From assembly GCA_964514215.1 (NCBI GenBank), contig CAZEPW010000008.1, positions 25,768 to 89,767 of the forward strand: a stretch of DNA of 64,000 bases, in the 5' to 3' direction. Each line of letters begins with the position of its first letter. The stretch's first letter is position 1. Positions 54,283 to 63,721 of this stretch are shown here, piece after piece. Under the pieces are notes generated by a model. The model saw only the letters and a list, made by a program, of their open reading frames with translations. It did no database searches and was not told where the DNA came from. The stretch comes from CAYQUC01 sp964514215. GTDB lineage: Bacteria > Pseudomonadota > Gammaproteobacteria > UBA6429 > Thiohalophilaceae. The position numbers and the translations under genes are program-made.

Positions 54283-54951
54283 TTATTTTTCGCCATTGAG
54301 TAACGGCACAAAAGAAACTGCATCTAATACTTGTTGATGAAACTCATCCTGCTTACGTGTTATTACTTGTAAACGTTGTCCAGCGCTGCCTCCAACGGGA
54401 ATTATCAGCCGCCCCTCAAGCTTTAACTGCATTAATAATTCCTGCGGTACAACTTCTGGTGCTGCAGTCACTAAGATAGCATCGTATGGCGCATGGCGCT
54501 CCCAACCCCAATGGCCATCAGTATGAGTTAATGTAACATTATGATGTTGTAAACGATGTAAGCGTACTTTCGCCTGATTACTCAACACCCGCAATCGTTC
54601 AACACTGTAAACCTTATCCACCAACTGTGCTAATACTGCTGTTTGATAGCCTGAGCCAGTGCCAACTTCCAATACTGATTTAATATTATCTCCAAGAAGC
54701 ACTAATTCCGTCATTCGAGCCACAATGAAAGGCTGAGAAATTGTTTGACCATGACCAATCGGTAAAGCGGTATCTTCATAGGCACGGCTGGCTAAAGCCT
54801 CATCCATAAATAAATGCCGAGGAGTATTACTCATCACACTTAGCACTCGTTCATCCTTAATTCCTTTTTGACGTAAGCGTTCAACTAAACGATTACGAGT
54901 ACGTTGGGAAGTCATTCCGATGCCATTAATACTACTCATACTTAACGTCAT
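54283..54951 (-). CDS. pcm: Protein-L-isoaspartate O-methyltransferase
   Basis: Repairs isoaspartyl residues in damaged proteins using SAM. The ATG at 54951 overlaps the surE stop (ATGA) and has GGGAG before it, so it is preferred to an open TTG at 54975. This gives 222 residues. Family motifs are SQPFIVARMTELV, LEVGTGSGYQTAVLAQLV, YSVERL and VTAAPEVVPQELL. The surE-pcm-yqaA-nlpD-rpoS order is classic. Confidence 0.97.
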   Translation of the reverse strand: MTLSMSSINGIGMTSQRTRNRLVERLRQKGIKDERVLSVMSNTPRHLFMDEALASRAYEDTALPIGHGQTISQPFIVARMTELVLLGDNIKSVLEVGTGSGYQTAVLAQLVDKVYSVERLRVLSNQAKVRLHRLQHHNVTLTHTDGHWGWERHAPYDAILVTAAPEVVPQELLMQLKLEGRLIIPVGGSAGQRLQVITRKQDEFHQQVLDAVSFVPLLNGEK

Positions 54952-55703
54952 TTTAATTGGACTCCCGATAACCAATCCTCAAGCACAGCCATACTGTCAT
55001 AACGAGTTAAATCTACCTGCAGTGGTGTAATCGAGACAAAGCCATTTCGAACCGCATGAAAATCCGTACCGGGCCCAGCATCTTGTTCCGGTCCTGGAGG
55101 CCCTACCCAATAAATAGGTTTACCCCGAGGATCCGTCATCGAAACCACGGGCTCCGATTTATGACGTTGTCCCAAACGAGTGGCTTGAATACCTTTAATT
55201 TGATCAAATGGTATGTCGGGTACATTTATATTTAAAATTGAATCCATTGGTATTGAATTAATTTGCAAATTAGACACTAATTCAGTTATTACCTTTGCTG
55301 CCGTATCAAAGTGCTTTGGTTCATGTCCTGCCAATGACACTGCAATAGATGGATAACCCAAATGACGTCCTTCAAATGCCGCTGCAACCGTTCCAGAATA
55401 AAGCACATCATCACCCATATTGGCGCCATCATTAATTCCTGAAATAACCATATCCGGTTCTTCAAGAAATAACCCTGTAATCGCAAGGTGCACACAGTCG
55501 GTAGGAGTACCATCAACACGATAAAAGCCATTATCTTGAATGGTCGCTCGAATAGGATATTCAATGGTTAAAGAGTTACTTGCGGCACTTCGATTGCGAT
55601 CCGGTGCAACTACCGTGGTTTCAGCCAGCGCAGACAAAGCCTTAGCTAGGCTTATGATACCAGGTGCCTGATACCCATCATCATTACTTATCAAAATACG
55701 CAT
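54948..55703 (-). CDS. surE: 5'/3'-nucleotidase SurE
   Basis: Metal-dependent phosphatase acting on nucleoside monophosphates under stress. Of 251 residues, the metal site is SNDDGYQAPGI at the N-terminus, with PDRNRSAASNSLT, GTPTDCV, SGINDGANMGDDVLYSGTVAAAFEG following. It is the first gene of the minus-strand stress group and overlaps pcm by four bases. It is divergent from the Smr gene across 156 bp. Confidence 0.97.
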   Translation of the reverse strand: MRILISNDDGYQAPGIISLAKALSALAETTVVAPDRNRSAASNSLTIEYPIRATIQDNGFYRVDGTPTDCVHLAITGLFLEEPDMVISGINDGANMGDDVLYSGTVAAAFEGRHLGYPSIAVSLAGHEPKHFDTAAKVITELVSNLQINSIPMDSILNINVPDIPFDQIKGIQATRLGQRHKSEPVVSMTDPRGKPIYWVGPPGPEQDAGPGTDFHAVRNGFVSITPLQVDLTRYDSMAVLEDWLSGVQLK

Positions 55704-55859
55704 ATCGGTAAGGAGTTTTTAAGAAATTAGTCATTATTATCGTTTTTTTATTGATTAACTATACGCGATTATCCAGCAATCAGGAACAAAAATTGATAAA
55801 ATTCATCATATTAACGACTACCATTAAATCAGTACCACAAAATATTAACGAGATTATAA

Positions 55860-56414
55860 ATGGACGATAACAACAAGAACGACGACAAAGGCGCATTTTT
55901 AGACGCAATGAAAGACGTGCGTCGGTTAAAGAAATTACATCATAATCGCTTACTGCCCCGTATTAAACGCCCGGCTGCTCGCCCAATACAAAGGATAAAA
56001 GATCAGCAACAAGTACTAAATGATATGATGTCCGATCCCATTGACGAAGCTGATATCGCCACTGGCGATGAATTATTTTTTTCTCGTACTGGACTACAAA
56101 ATAATGTATTACGAAAATTAAAACGAGGACAATATACCATAGAGAGTGAACTCGATTTACACGGTAAAACCTCAGCTCAAGCTAAAGTTCTCGTAGCAGA
56201 ATTTTTACTCTATTGTACTCAAACGGATTTAAGAGTCGTTCGAATAATTCACGGTAAAGGACGCGGTTCATTCAACAAACAACCCGTGTTAAAAATTAAA
56301 GTAAATCATTGGTTACAACAGCGAGATGAAGTCTTGGCCTTTTGTTCCGCTCGACAAGTCGATGGTGGTACTGGAGCGATATATGTTTTGCTCAAACGAA
56401 AAAAACACAACTAA
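55860..56414 (+). CDS. Smr-domain protein
   Basis: 184 residues. The C-terminal Smr domain opens with ESELDLHGKTSAQAKVLVAEFL and carries IIHGKGRGS, the two defining motifs of the small MutS-related fold, which often cuts or nicks nucleic acids. The N-terminal third (DAMKDVRRLKKLHHNRLLPRIKRP) is very basic and fits RNA or DNA binding. Length and layout match gammaproteobacterial SmrA/YdaL-type proteins. It is a single-gene unit. Confidence 0.9.
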   Translation: MDDNNKNDDKGAFLDAMKDVRRLKKLHHNRLLPRIKRPAARPIQRIKDQQQVLNDMMSDPIDEADIATGDELFFSRTGLQNNVLRKLKRGQYTIESELDLHGKTSAQAKVLVAEFLLYCTQTDLRVVRIIHGKGRGSFNKQPVLKIKVNHWLQQRDEVLAFCSARQVDGGTGAIYVLLKRKKHN

Positions 56415-56500
56415 ATTTCACATTAATTTATCAAAGACATATCCAAAACAAGCATATATAGCTTAAAACCACAAATTTCCTAGTATATAGCAAATATAAA

Positions 56501-56527
56501 GTATAAAACGAATAAGCCGTTATATAC
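56501..56527. repeat. Imperfect inverted repeat before GGDEF-EAL gene
   Basis: GTATAAAACG and CGTTATATAC, separated by seven bases, match at most positions and end six bases before the start codon. It could be an operator or a chance AT-rich palindrome. Confidence 0.35.
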
Positions 56528-56532
56528 TAAAT

Positions 56533-59457
56533 ATGTTTATATTCAACAAATTAATACACCAGTTTACACAGACAAGCCTAAAATCTCGCCTAATGTTACT
56601 TACGGTGTTGATCAGCATCATTGTATTTAGTCTGGCTTTTTACGCACAAAATATCAATTCACAATCATCAAATAAAAATATTACAAAATCACAAAACATT
56701 TTAAATTTAAGCCAGTCATTAGCAAAAATTAACATCATTCTACAAACATTAGATAAGGAACTCTATGATCAAGTGATAAACGTCGATCAAGATTATGTCG
56801 AATCAATAGAATTAACCTATATATTATTATCAAATGAAACCACATTAATGGCTAACAATACCATATTAAACAAAACCAACTCAGACATAAAAGAGTTGAA
56901 TTCACAAATTGTTACTCACACAGAAAACCTTAAACCGTTAATTGCGTTATTTAATGAAACTACAATAAATTTGAATAAGCGATATCCTGCCATGCAGATT
57001 ATCGTAGAACAACTGCGTCCATTAAATAAAAAAATACATTCTCAATTATCCCTTGCCATTTTAGATTTTAACAACACCAGCACCCCATCAAAAAAACAAA
57101 GCCGTGCATTACGTTTATTCAGGGAAATACAACATACTTGGTCTGAACAAATCCAATCAGTGCGGTTATTTTTTTCAAGTAGATCGGGAGCCTATGGCGA
57201 TGTAAGAGAAACAGCCAAATTAAGCTTAAATAACCGGGACATCTATTTATCAAAAATATACTCACTTTTAATTGATTTGAAAAAAATTGATAAAAACAAC
57301 AACTTAGATTTAGTGCAAACAGAAAGTATAAAAGCCATTTCATCTCTAATAAAAAACTATGACGACCATTTTAACAAAGCACAAAAAATCCATTCTTCAG
57401 AAAACTGGCGTCAAGATGTAATATTATTAAAAGAAAAAATACAGCCTGAATTAGATTTCATTTGGGAAGAAATTGTCAATATACAAATAATTATAGGGAA
57501 AGAATCTAACAAAACACTTACCGACTCGCAAAACATTTCAAATAAAATTTCCAACATTATTTGGTTTACTGCTTTATTAACTTTATTCGTTTTAGCCGTT
57601 ATCTATTTTTCATTTGAAATAAGCCTACGACGACCCATCGTAAAAGTAGCCGAAGCATTAAATGCGGAAGCCAAAGGGGAATTTGTAGAATCAATAGGCA
57701 ATTTTTATGGATCAGAAATCAATCAATTATTAACGGCATTTAGCAATATGCGCGAGCAAGTGTATATTCGTCAAACACGATTACAATCAATATTAGATAA
57801 TGCTTTAGAAGGAATAATCATTACTAACGAAAACGGAATAATTCAAAGTTTTAACAATGCAATTCAAATACTATCCGGATACACATCCGAAGAGATGCTA
57901 GGCAAAAATATTTCATTATTACTACCTTGGCCTCAAATAAATCTTAACTCAAAAAACACATCAAAATCATTAATTTCCAATGAAACATATATAATTGATA
58001 AAAAAATGGAAATGGACATTATCAAAAAAGATAGCTCAAAACAGCCTATATCATTAAAAGTTAACGAAATGATAATAAAAGAAAAAAAATATTTCACAGC
58101 CGTAATTGAAGACATTAGCGAACGAATATCATTAATTAAAAATTTACAACATCAAGCAAATCACGACTCATTAACGGGATTATATAACCGTCATTATTTT
58201 AATCTAGCATTAGAAAAAATGGTAAATCAACATACACGTGGTGATTCAAACAAAAATGCTCTTATCTATCTTGATTTAGATAATTTTAAATATGTCAATG
58301 ATACAATGGGACACCTTGCCGGAGACCAGCTAATTAAAGAAGTTTCATCTTTACTGCAAGCAAGAATACGAAAAACGGATACCTTAGGTCGAATCGGCGG
58401 TGATGAATTTTCAATTTTACTATACCACGAAAACGATGTTCAACTTGAATTAGTTGCAAATAGCTATTGTCATGTAATAGGCAGTTACATATTTAAATAT
58501 GAAGGTCATGTTGTTGATATAACTTGTTCAATTGGTGCCGCCTACTTAGATAAAAGTATTAAAACAAAAGAACACTTACTGGCACGAGCCGATTTTTCCT
58601 GTCATGAAGCAAAAAGACTGGGGCGAAACCAAGTCTATATCTATTCTGAAAAAGATGAAGAATTTTTATCAGATATGTCAAAAGATATTGGCTGGACTCG
58701 ACGCATTAAAGAAGCATTAAAAAACAATAATTTTTTATTGGCTTGTCAACCTATATACAATACTGAAAAAAATAATATCAGTTACTACGAAGTTTTACTA
58801 CGTATGACAGATGAAGATGGAAAAGTCATCATGCCTTTTGGATTTATTCCCGCCGCTGAACGTTTTGGTTTAATGCTAGACATTGACACATGGGTTTTGC
58901 GTAACTCATTAAAATTAATTTCTGAACAACATAAATTTAATCCTGACTTAAAATTATCAATCAACTTATCAGCTCATTCTATCGATAATAGCTTTACATT
59001 TAATTTAATAAAAAGTGAAATAAAAAAACATAATATCAATCCACATAAATTATTATTTGAAGTAACGGAAACAATCGCTATTGCAAATATGAATACCGCT
59101 AGTGATCTTCTAAAAAACATACAATCCCTTGGTTGTAAAACTGCTTTAGATGATTTTGGTGTTGGATATTCATCATTTGCCTATTTAGCAGATTTACCAG
59201 TAGATATCGTTAAAATCGACGGATTTTTTGTAAAAGACATGGCTACAAAATCACTAAACAAGACCATGGTACATGCGATTAACGATATAGCTCATGAATT
59301 AGGAAAAACCACAGTAGCTGAATTTGTGGAAAATGCTGAAATATATACACTATTAAAAGAGATGAAAGTAGATTACTCGCAAGGTTATCACCTAGGAAAA
59401 CCCAAAATAATATATGACTTCACTCAAAATATCTGTGATTTATTTAATACCAAATAA
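56533..59457 (+). CDS. Membrane GGDEF-EAL cyclic di-GMP protein with HAMP and PAS
   Basis: 974 residues. An N-terminal membrane helix (about 20-38), a long periplasmic helical sensor (about 40-335), a second helix (about 338-360), HAMP, PAS (about 418-530), GGDEF and EAL follow. GGDEF is intact (RIGGDEF, about 620-626) with the RxxD inhibition site RKTD. The EAL motif reads EVL, and the metal and catalytic residues NLS, ETE, LDDFGVGYSS, KIDGFFV, AEFVE and QGYHLGKP are present. Both cyclase and phosphodiesterase activity are possible. It is transcribed alone. Confidence 0.93.
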   Translation: MFIFNKLIHQFTQTSLKSRLMLLTVLISIIVFSLAFYAQNINSQSSNKNITKSQNILNLSQSLAKINIILQTLDKELYDQVINVDQDYVESIELTYILLSNETTLMANNTILNKTNSDIKELNSQIVTHTENLKPLIALFNETTINLNKRYPAMQIIVEQLRPLNKKIHSQLSLAILDFNNTSTPSKKQSRALRLFREIQHTWSEQIQSVRLFFSSRSGAYGDVRETAKLSLNNRDIYLSKIYSLLIDLKKIDKNNNLDLVQTESIKAISSLIKNYDDHFNKAQKIHSSENWRQDVILLKEKIQPELDFIWEEIVNIQIIIGKESNKTLTDSQNISNKISNIIWFTALLTLFVLAVIYFSFEISLRRPIVKVAEALNAEAKGEFVESIGNFYGSEINQLLTAFSNMREQVYIRQTRLQSILDNALEGIIITNENGIIQSFNNAIQILSGYTSEEMLGKNISLLLPWPQINLNSKNTSKSLISNETYIIDKKMEMDIIKKDSSKQPISLKVNEMIIKEKKYFTAVIEDISERISLIKNLQHQANHDSLTGLYNRHYFNLALEKMVNQHTRGDSNKNALIYLDLDNFKYVNDTMGHLAGDQLIKEVSSLLQARIRKTDTLGRIGGDEFSILLYHENDVQLELVANSYCHVIGSYIFKYEGHVVDITCSIGAAYLDKSIKTKEHLLARADFSCHEAKRLGRNQVYIYSEKDEEFLSDMSKDIGWTRRIKEALKNNNFLLACQPIYNTEKNNISYYEVLLRMTDEDGKVIMPFGFIPAAERFGLMLDIDTWVLRNSLKLISEQHKFNPDLKLSINLSAHSIDNSFTFNLIKSEIKKHNINPHKLLFEVTETIAIANMNTASDLLKNIQSLGCKTALDDFGVGYSSFAYLADLPVDIVKIDGFFVKDMATKSLNKTMVHAINDIAHELGKTTVAEFVENAEIYTLLKEMKVDYSQGYHLGKPKIIYDFTQNICDLFNTK

Positions 59458-59481
59458 ATTAATCAAAAAACACCACTTAAA

Positions 59482-60102
59482 TCACACTTCAAATTCAGGT
59501 AACATTTCATCTAATATATGTAATACAGATTTTTCTCGCATATCAAAACTGTACAATACAATAACAGTCAAATTTTCACGAACCTTAACTAACGTCCAAT
59601 TCATGTCATCTACTATTCCTGTTTTGTTTATCCAATGTATAGGACGAACACCTTGGTGAAAAAAAACATTCATTACCCCTTGATTGTAACCCACAATTCG
59701 CAAGTGAGTTGTTAATACCGAATCCAGCCGACAAAACTTACTCATCTTAACAGGAAACTTCTGTGGCACACGCGCTATATTATTTTCTTGTAACCATTGC
59801 AATATAGCAACCTGCATGCCGTTATTTAATGTTGAATCTTTATAAATATCTGCGTATGCAGATGAAATAATATCCGGTGTATGTAAATAGCTAAAAATTG
59901 AAAATAACAATACAAAAGACACAACAAATCCCCCAGCCCATTTAAATGACTTTAATAAAAAATTTTTATTGCTATAACATTGTTTTTTTAACATCGACGA
60001 TCTTAGCTTTTCATTCAAGCAATTCAGTTGTGACTCAGAAAGTGTTTTCGCTATATAAAATTCTTTAACACTCGATTTAACTGGTTTTTTTCCACTATTC
60101 AT
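59482..60102 (-). CDS. Transmembrane anti-sigma factor-like protein
   Basis: 206 residues. A cytoplasmic N-terminal region of about 50 residues (FYIAKTLSESQLNCLNEKLRSSM) is followed by one membrane helix (about 55-72) and a periplasmic domain. No zinc-binding HxxxCxxC motif is seen. It follows the ECF sigma gene with an eight-base overlap, the usual arrangement for an anti-sigma partner. The C-terminal part (RIVGYNQGVMNVFFHQG) looks like anti-sigma sensory domains of the DUF3379 kind. The identification rests mainly on position and topology. Confidence 0.75.
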   Translation of the reverse strand: MNSGKKPVKSSVKEFYIAKTLSESQLNCLNEKLRSSMLKKQCYSNKNFLLKSFKWAGGFVVSFVLLFSIFSYLHTPDIISSAYADIYKDSTLNNGMQVAILQWLQENNIARVPQKFPVKMSKFCRLDSVLTTHLRIVGYNQGVMNVFFHQGVRPIHWINKTGIVDDMNWTLVKVRENLTVIVLYSFDMREKSVLHILDEMLPEFEV

Positions 60103-60595
60103 ACTGGCTTACTCTTACATTTAATTTATGTTCTTCACGGATACGTTTTTTTAGCCTATGCAATTTTGAAAGCATAGTACCTTTAGGTTTCTGATAAAAA
60201 ATAGCTATTTCTTCAACGGTATGTTCTTCTACAGCCCATAGAAATAATAACTCATTCTCCTCTGATGACAAATTTTTAAGCAACAACTGAACTTCTTGTT
60301 GATTAATAAGCACATCGGTTAAAGCAGTATCATCTACCGGTTCAATGTGTGAAATATCATCATTTTCAATGGATAACATTGGTATCACTTTATTATGACG
60401 TTCAATATCAAAGTATAAGTGGCGTATGGTTATTTTTAAATAAGCCAGAGGCTTCTCTATTTCAACTGAAGAAGACACCGATTTATCAAGATAACGTTCT
60501 ACAGCTGATTGAACAAGATCATAAGCCATATCATCTTGTTTAGCTAAAGACAGCGCATAGCGAAATAATTGATTTAATTCATCTTTAGTAAACAT
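60095..60595 (-). CDS. ECF-family RNA polymerase sigma factor
   Basis: 166-residue sigma factor with only regions 2 and 4. Region 2 is YALSLAKQDDMAYDLVQSAVERYLDK, and region 4 is NLSSEENELLFLWAVEEHTVEEIAIFYQKPKGTMLSKLHRLKKRIREE. It is coupled to the anti-sigma gene by an overlap and divergent from the cytochrome P460-like gene across 180 bp. It is not the envelope-stress RpoE, which is at 32050. It probably controls its own locus and the heme genes next to it; this is inferred from position. Confidence 0.85.
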   Translation of the reverse strand: MFTKDELNQLFRYALSLAKQDDMAYDLVQSAVERYLDKSVSSSVEIEKPLAYLKITIRHLYFDIERHNKVIPMLSIENDDISHIEPVDDTALTDVLINQQEVQLLLKNLSSEENELLFLWAVEEHTVEEIAIFYQKPKGTMLSKLHRLKKRIREEHKLNVRVSQYE

Positions 60596-60775
60596 ACTGA
60601 TTAAAACTATATACCTTCATGTAGTTATACCTAGTTAAGACGTTTAAGTAGCATATTTGATTGCTAAAAAACCATGAAATTAACATAAAAATGCAATCAA
60701 ATTTGAACTTCAATCGTTATAGCCATGAAAACAAAAAATTGACTACATATTTTAAACATTAAAAAGGAAATTTAA

Positions 60776-61285
60776 ATGAAATCTAAATTTATTACTGCGG
60801 TACTATTTTTATCAACGGCTATATTAAGCCAACCATTAATCGCCGAACAAACTGTTAAACCATCACCTAATGGCATACATCTTCCTGAAGCATACAAGGA
60901 TTGGAAGGTTATCTCAATTTCTCACCGTATAGATAACAAAACTTTACGTACAATATTAGGTAACGATATTGCAATTAAAGCAGCACGCGCAGGCAAAACA
61001 AACCCTTGGCCAAATGGAACAATATTGGGTAAATTAGTCTGGAAACAACAAGCAAAAAAAAATTGGCCTAAAGCAATAGCACCCGACAAATTTGTACATG
61101 CCGAATTTATGATTAAAGATAGTAAGAAGTATAAAAGCACCGGTGGCTGGGGTTATGCCCGTTGGAAAGATCTAGACCAAAAACCTTATGGTAAAGACAA
61201 AAACTTTGCTCAAGAATGTGTAAGCTGCCATACCCCCGTTAAAGATAATGATTGGGTTTTTACTATTCCCGCAATTATGCCCTAA
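60776..61285 (+). CDS. Cytochrome P460-family exported heme protein
   Basis: 169 residues with a signal peptide (about 1-23, ending LIA). One c-type heme site is near the C-terminus, C148-V-S-C-H152. The HLPEAYKDWKVISISHR start, WPNGTILGKLVWK and GGWGYARWKDL are family features. Nitrosomonas cytochrome P460 oxidises hydroxylamine using a lysine-crosslinked heme; whether that crosslink exists here is not shown. A good ribosome-binding site (AAAAAGGAAA) precedes the ATG. It diverges from the ECF sigma gene. Confidence 0.85.
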   Translation: MKSKFITAVLFLSTAILSQPLIAEQTVKPSPNGIHLPEAYKDWKVISISHRIDNKTLRTILGNDIAIKAARAGKTNPWPNGTILGKLVWKQQAKKNWPKAIAPDKFVHAEFMIKDSKKYKSTGGWGYARWKDLDQKPYGKDKNFAQECVSCHTPVKDNDWVFTIPAIMP

Positions 61286-61617
61286 CACTAGATTATCGTT
61301 AAATATAGTAGAGTTGAAGTAACTGCCATGTTACTTCAACTTTAAATCCCTTCTTTAGTTAATGAGATAAAATTAAAATTAATTGTAATATCTTGCTTAT
61401 TATATCGACTAATCATTAGCTCACAAAAAATTTAAGACATTAAACCTAAGATATTCTATTAGAATGTTAATGTTTCGTTTTTCATATTTTTAAATGTTAC
61501 TACTTGGATTTTAAAGACAAAAAATGCATGGACGTGTTAGTTCACTGTAATACATTTTTTAACTTAGAAACAGATCTTGATTAACTGATTTCTAACACTA
61601 TCATTTAGAGGCAACAT
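61286..61617 (+). promoter_or_regulatory. 332-bp intergenic region before di-heme gene
   Basis: Gene-free stretch. It holds the terminator hairpin at 61312-61341 and a 13-bp palindrome ATTCTATTAGAAT (61453-61465) that could be an operator. The last bases before the ATG (GAGGCAACAT) give a good ribosome-binding site. The promoter of the di-heme gene should be here, but no convincing -35/-10 pair was found. Confidence 0.45.
61312..61341 (+). terminator. Strong hairpin after the P460 gene
   Basis: AGTTGAAGTAAC and its exact complement form a perfect 12-bp stem around a six-base loop, followed by TTAAAT. It lies 27 bp after the P460 stop. The T-rich tail is modest, but the stem and position fit an intrinsic terminator, which would separate this gene from the di-heme gene. 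Confidence 0.7.
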
Positions 61618-63687
61618 ATGAAACACCAGAAAAAATGTATCAAATCAAACCGTTTTTTAAGCTTCACTTCAACTTTTCTAGCAATAATATTGGTTAATAG
61701 TATTATCATTCCGCCAGCAAATGCATTATTACCATCACCACGTGAAGGTGAATGTGACGCAGCTATATTTCCTCCCTTTCCAGATCGAAACATAGGTCCA
61801 GGTTCGTTAAAATCAACCATTATTTCGGAAGATCCAAAACTAAAGCATTATATTAAAAATAAAAAAAATGCCATCATATTAGGCAAAGCCCTATTTTGGG
61901 ATATGCAAATTGGAAGTGATGGTAAACAAGCCTGCGGTACATGTCATTTTCGCGCAGGAGCTGATAGTAGAAGTAAAAATCAACTATCTCCCGGTGGCGT
62001 AAACAACAATAGTGGTAAAATAGATTTAGGCGGTCCAAATTTAACGTTAACAGCCGAACACTTTCCATTACTCTTATTCGCAGATAGAACAGATCGTAAC
62101 TCTACAATAATTCGCCAAACTGATGACACAGTAGCATCAATGGGGATCCATGCACGTACATTTAAAAGCGCTAAACGTGGCAAACATCATGACAAAGGTG
62201 ATAGTTTTATTGATCCAATTTTTAATATTAATGGGATTAATTTGCGTCGAGTCGAACCAAGAAACACCCCAACAATAATTAACGCAGCACTCTATAACAA
62301 AAATTTTTGGGATGGTCGTGCCAATAATTTATTTAATGGTGTAAACGAATTTGGTGCGGGTGATTCAAAAGCACGAGTACTTAAAGCCGTTAATGGTAAA
62401 CTAATTCCTGTAAAGGTTCGCCTCGATTTTTCATCATTAGCATCTCAAGCAGTTGGTCCTATTGTTAGTAATTTTGAAATGTCCTATTTTAACCGTACAC
62501 AACGTGACGTAGGTAAACGAGCCTTACATTTAAGACCTCTTGATAAACAAAAAGTACACCCTCAAGATAGTGTTCTAGGGGTATTTGCTAAAAAAAATCG
62601 ATCAGGTTTAACAATTAGGAATTACGCCACATTAGTTCGTCAAGCTTTTCATAAACAATGGTGGGACTCAAACACCATAATACGTATTGATGAATATGGT
62701 AATGAAAGTTTTGTCATAGCCGACAGAAATCATAAAATTAAAAAAAATGAATATACTTTAATGGAAAACAATTTCAGTTTATTCTTTGGTCTAGCCATTC
62801 AAGAATATGAAAAAACACTAATTTCAGATGATGCCAAAATTGACCAACACTTCGAAAATTTAAATGCAGGAGGCTCTGGTTTGCTAAATGAACAAGAACT
62901 TCGAGGCGAAATGCTATTTAGTGCTGCCGCTTGTGCTGCTTGCCATAGTGGTCCTGAGCTTACCAGTGCATCAGTTCGTACTTCGCGACAAGGATTTGAA
63001 AACCCTAAATTTACGCCATCATTTCAACCACCAGAATGGTTTGAGCGAATGTACAATGGTAACTGTGATGTTGTCGTATACGAACAAGGTTTTTACAATA
63101 TAGGAGTACGACCTACAATTGAAGATCTTGGCGCAGGTGCAAAAGATCCCTTTGGAAACCCATTAAGTGTTGCAGACATAGTAACAAGTGATCCAGCCGA
63201 CATTCCAAGCCAAGAGTTATTAACCTATGAATATGCCAACATTGCCGATCCTGCAATTGGTCCAGGAACCGATCGTGCTATTATGAAAGGTGCGTTTAAA
63301 ATTCCAAGTTTACGTAATGTAGAGTTAACAGCGCCCTATTTTCACAATGGTGGCCAACACACTTTGCGCCAAGTAATAGAATTCTACAATCGCGGCGGTG
63401 ATTTCCATGACTTAAATAGTGATAACATGGATTTTGAAATAGGTAAACTTGGATTAACTGAAAATGAGATTACGGATCTAATTAGCTTTATAAAAACCTT
63501 CACCGATGAACGAGTCAGAAAACAGCAGGCTCCGTTTGATCATCCTGAACTCTTTGTCCCAAATGGCAGTCAGGGTGATACCCTCAGTGTTGAATCAGAA
63601 AATGGAATTGAAGCCGATGATGAAATATTATATATTCCCGCTGTTGGAAAAAATGGTGGTCCATTAGCACCAGCTTTTTTACAATAA
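61618..63687 (+). CDS. Di-heme cytochrome c peroxidase/MauG-family exported protein
   Basis: 689 residues, larger than the ~330 of typical CcpA. A signal sequence (about 10-36, ending ANA) is followed by two c-type heme sites: C106-G-T-C-H110 (ACGTCHFRAG) and C439-A-A-C-H443 (CAACHSG). Peroxidase-family landmarks are RNTPTIINAALYNKNFWDGRA, FRGEMLF-like ELRGEMLFS and KIPSLRNVELTAPYFHNGG. About 330 residues lie between hemes. Whether it reduces peroxide or modifies a partner protein, as MauG does, is unknown. It is 0.3 kb after the P460-like gene. Confidence 0.85.
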   Translation: MKHQKKCIKSNRFLSFTSTFLAIILVNSIIIPPANALLPSPREGECDAAIFPPFPDRNIGPGSLKSTIISEDPKLKHYIKNKKNAIILGKALFWDMQIGSDGKQACGTCHFRAGADSRSKNQLSPGGVNNNSGKIDLGGPNLTLTAEHFPLLLFADRTDRNSTIIRQTDDTVASMGIHARTFKSAKRGKHHDKGDSFIDPIFNINGINLRRVEPRNTPTIINAALYNKNFWDGRANNLFNGVNEFGAGDSKARVLKAVNGKLIPVKVRLDFSSLASQAVGPIVSNFEMSYFNRTQRDVGKRALHLRPLDKQKVHPQDSVLGVFAKKNRSGLTIRNYATLVRQAFHKQWWDSNTIIRIDEYGNESFVIADRNHKIKKNEYTLMENNFSLFFGLAIQEYEKTLISDDAKIDQHFENLNAGGSGLLNEQELRGEMLFSAAACAACHSGPELTSASVRTSRQGFENPKFTPSFQPPEWFERMYNGNCDVVVYEQGFYNIGVRPTIEDLGAGAKDPFGNPLSVADIVTSDPADIPSQELLTYEYANIADPAIGPGTDRAIMKGAFKIPSLRNVELTAPYFHNGGQHTLRQVIEFYNRGGDFHDLNSDNMDFEIGKLGLTENEITDLISFIKTFTDERVRKQQAPFDHPELFVPNGSQGDTLSVESENGIEADDEILYIPAVGKNGGPLAPAFLQ

Positions 63688-63702
63688 ACACCTTTACTTA
63701 GG

Positions 63703-63721
63703 GGCTGCAACAAATGCAGCC
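63703..63721 (+). terminator. Weak hairpin after di-heme gene
   Basis: GGCTGCA and TGCAGCC make a perfect 7-bp stem with a five-base loop 15 bp after the stop codon. No T-run follows, so termination is uncertain. Confidence 0.45.
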
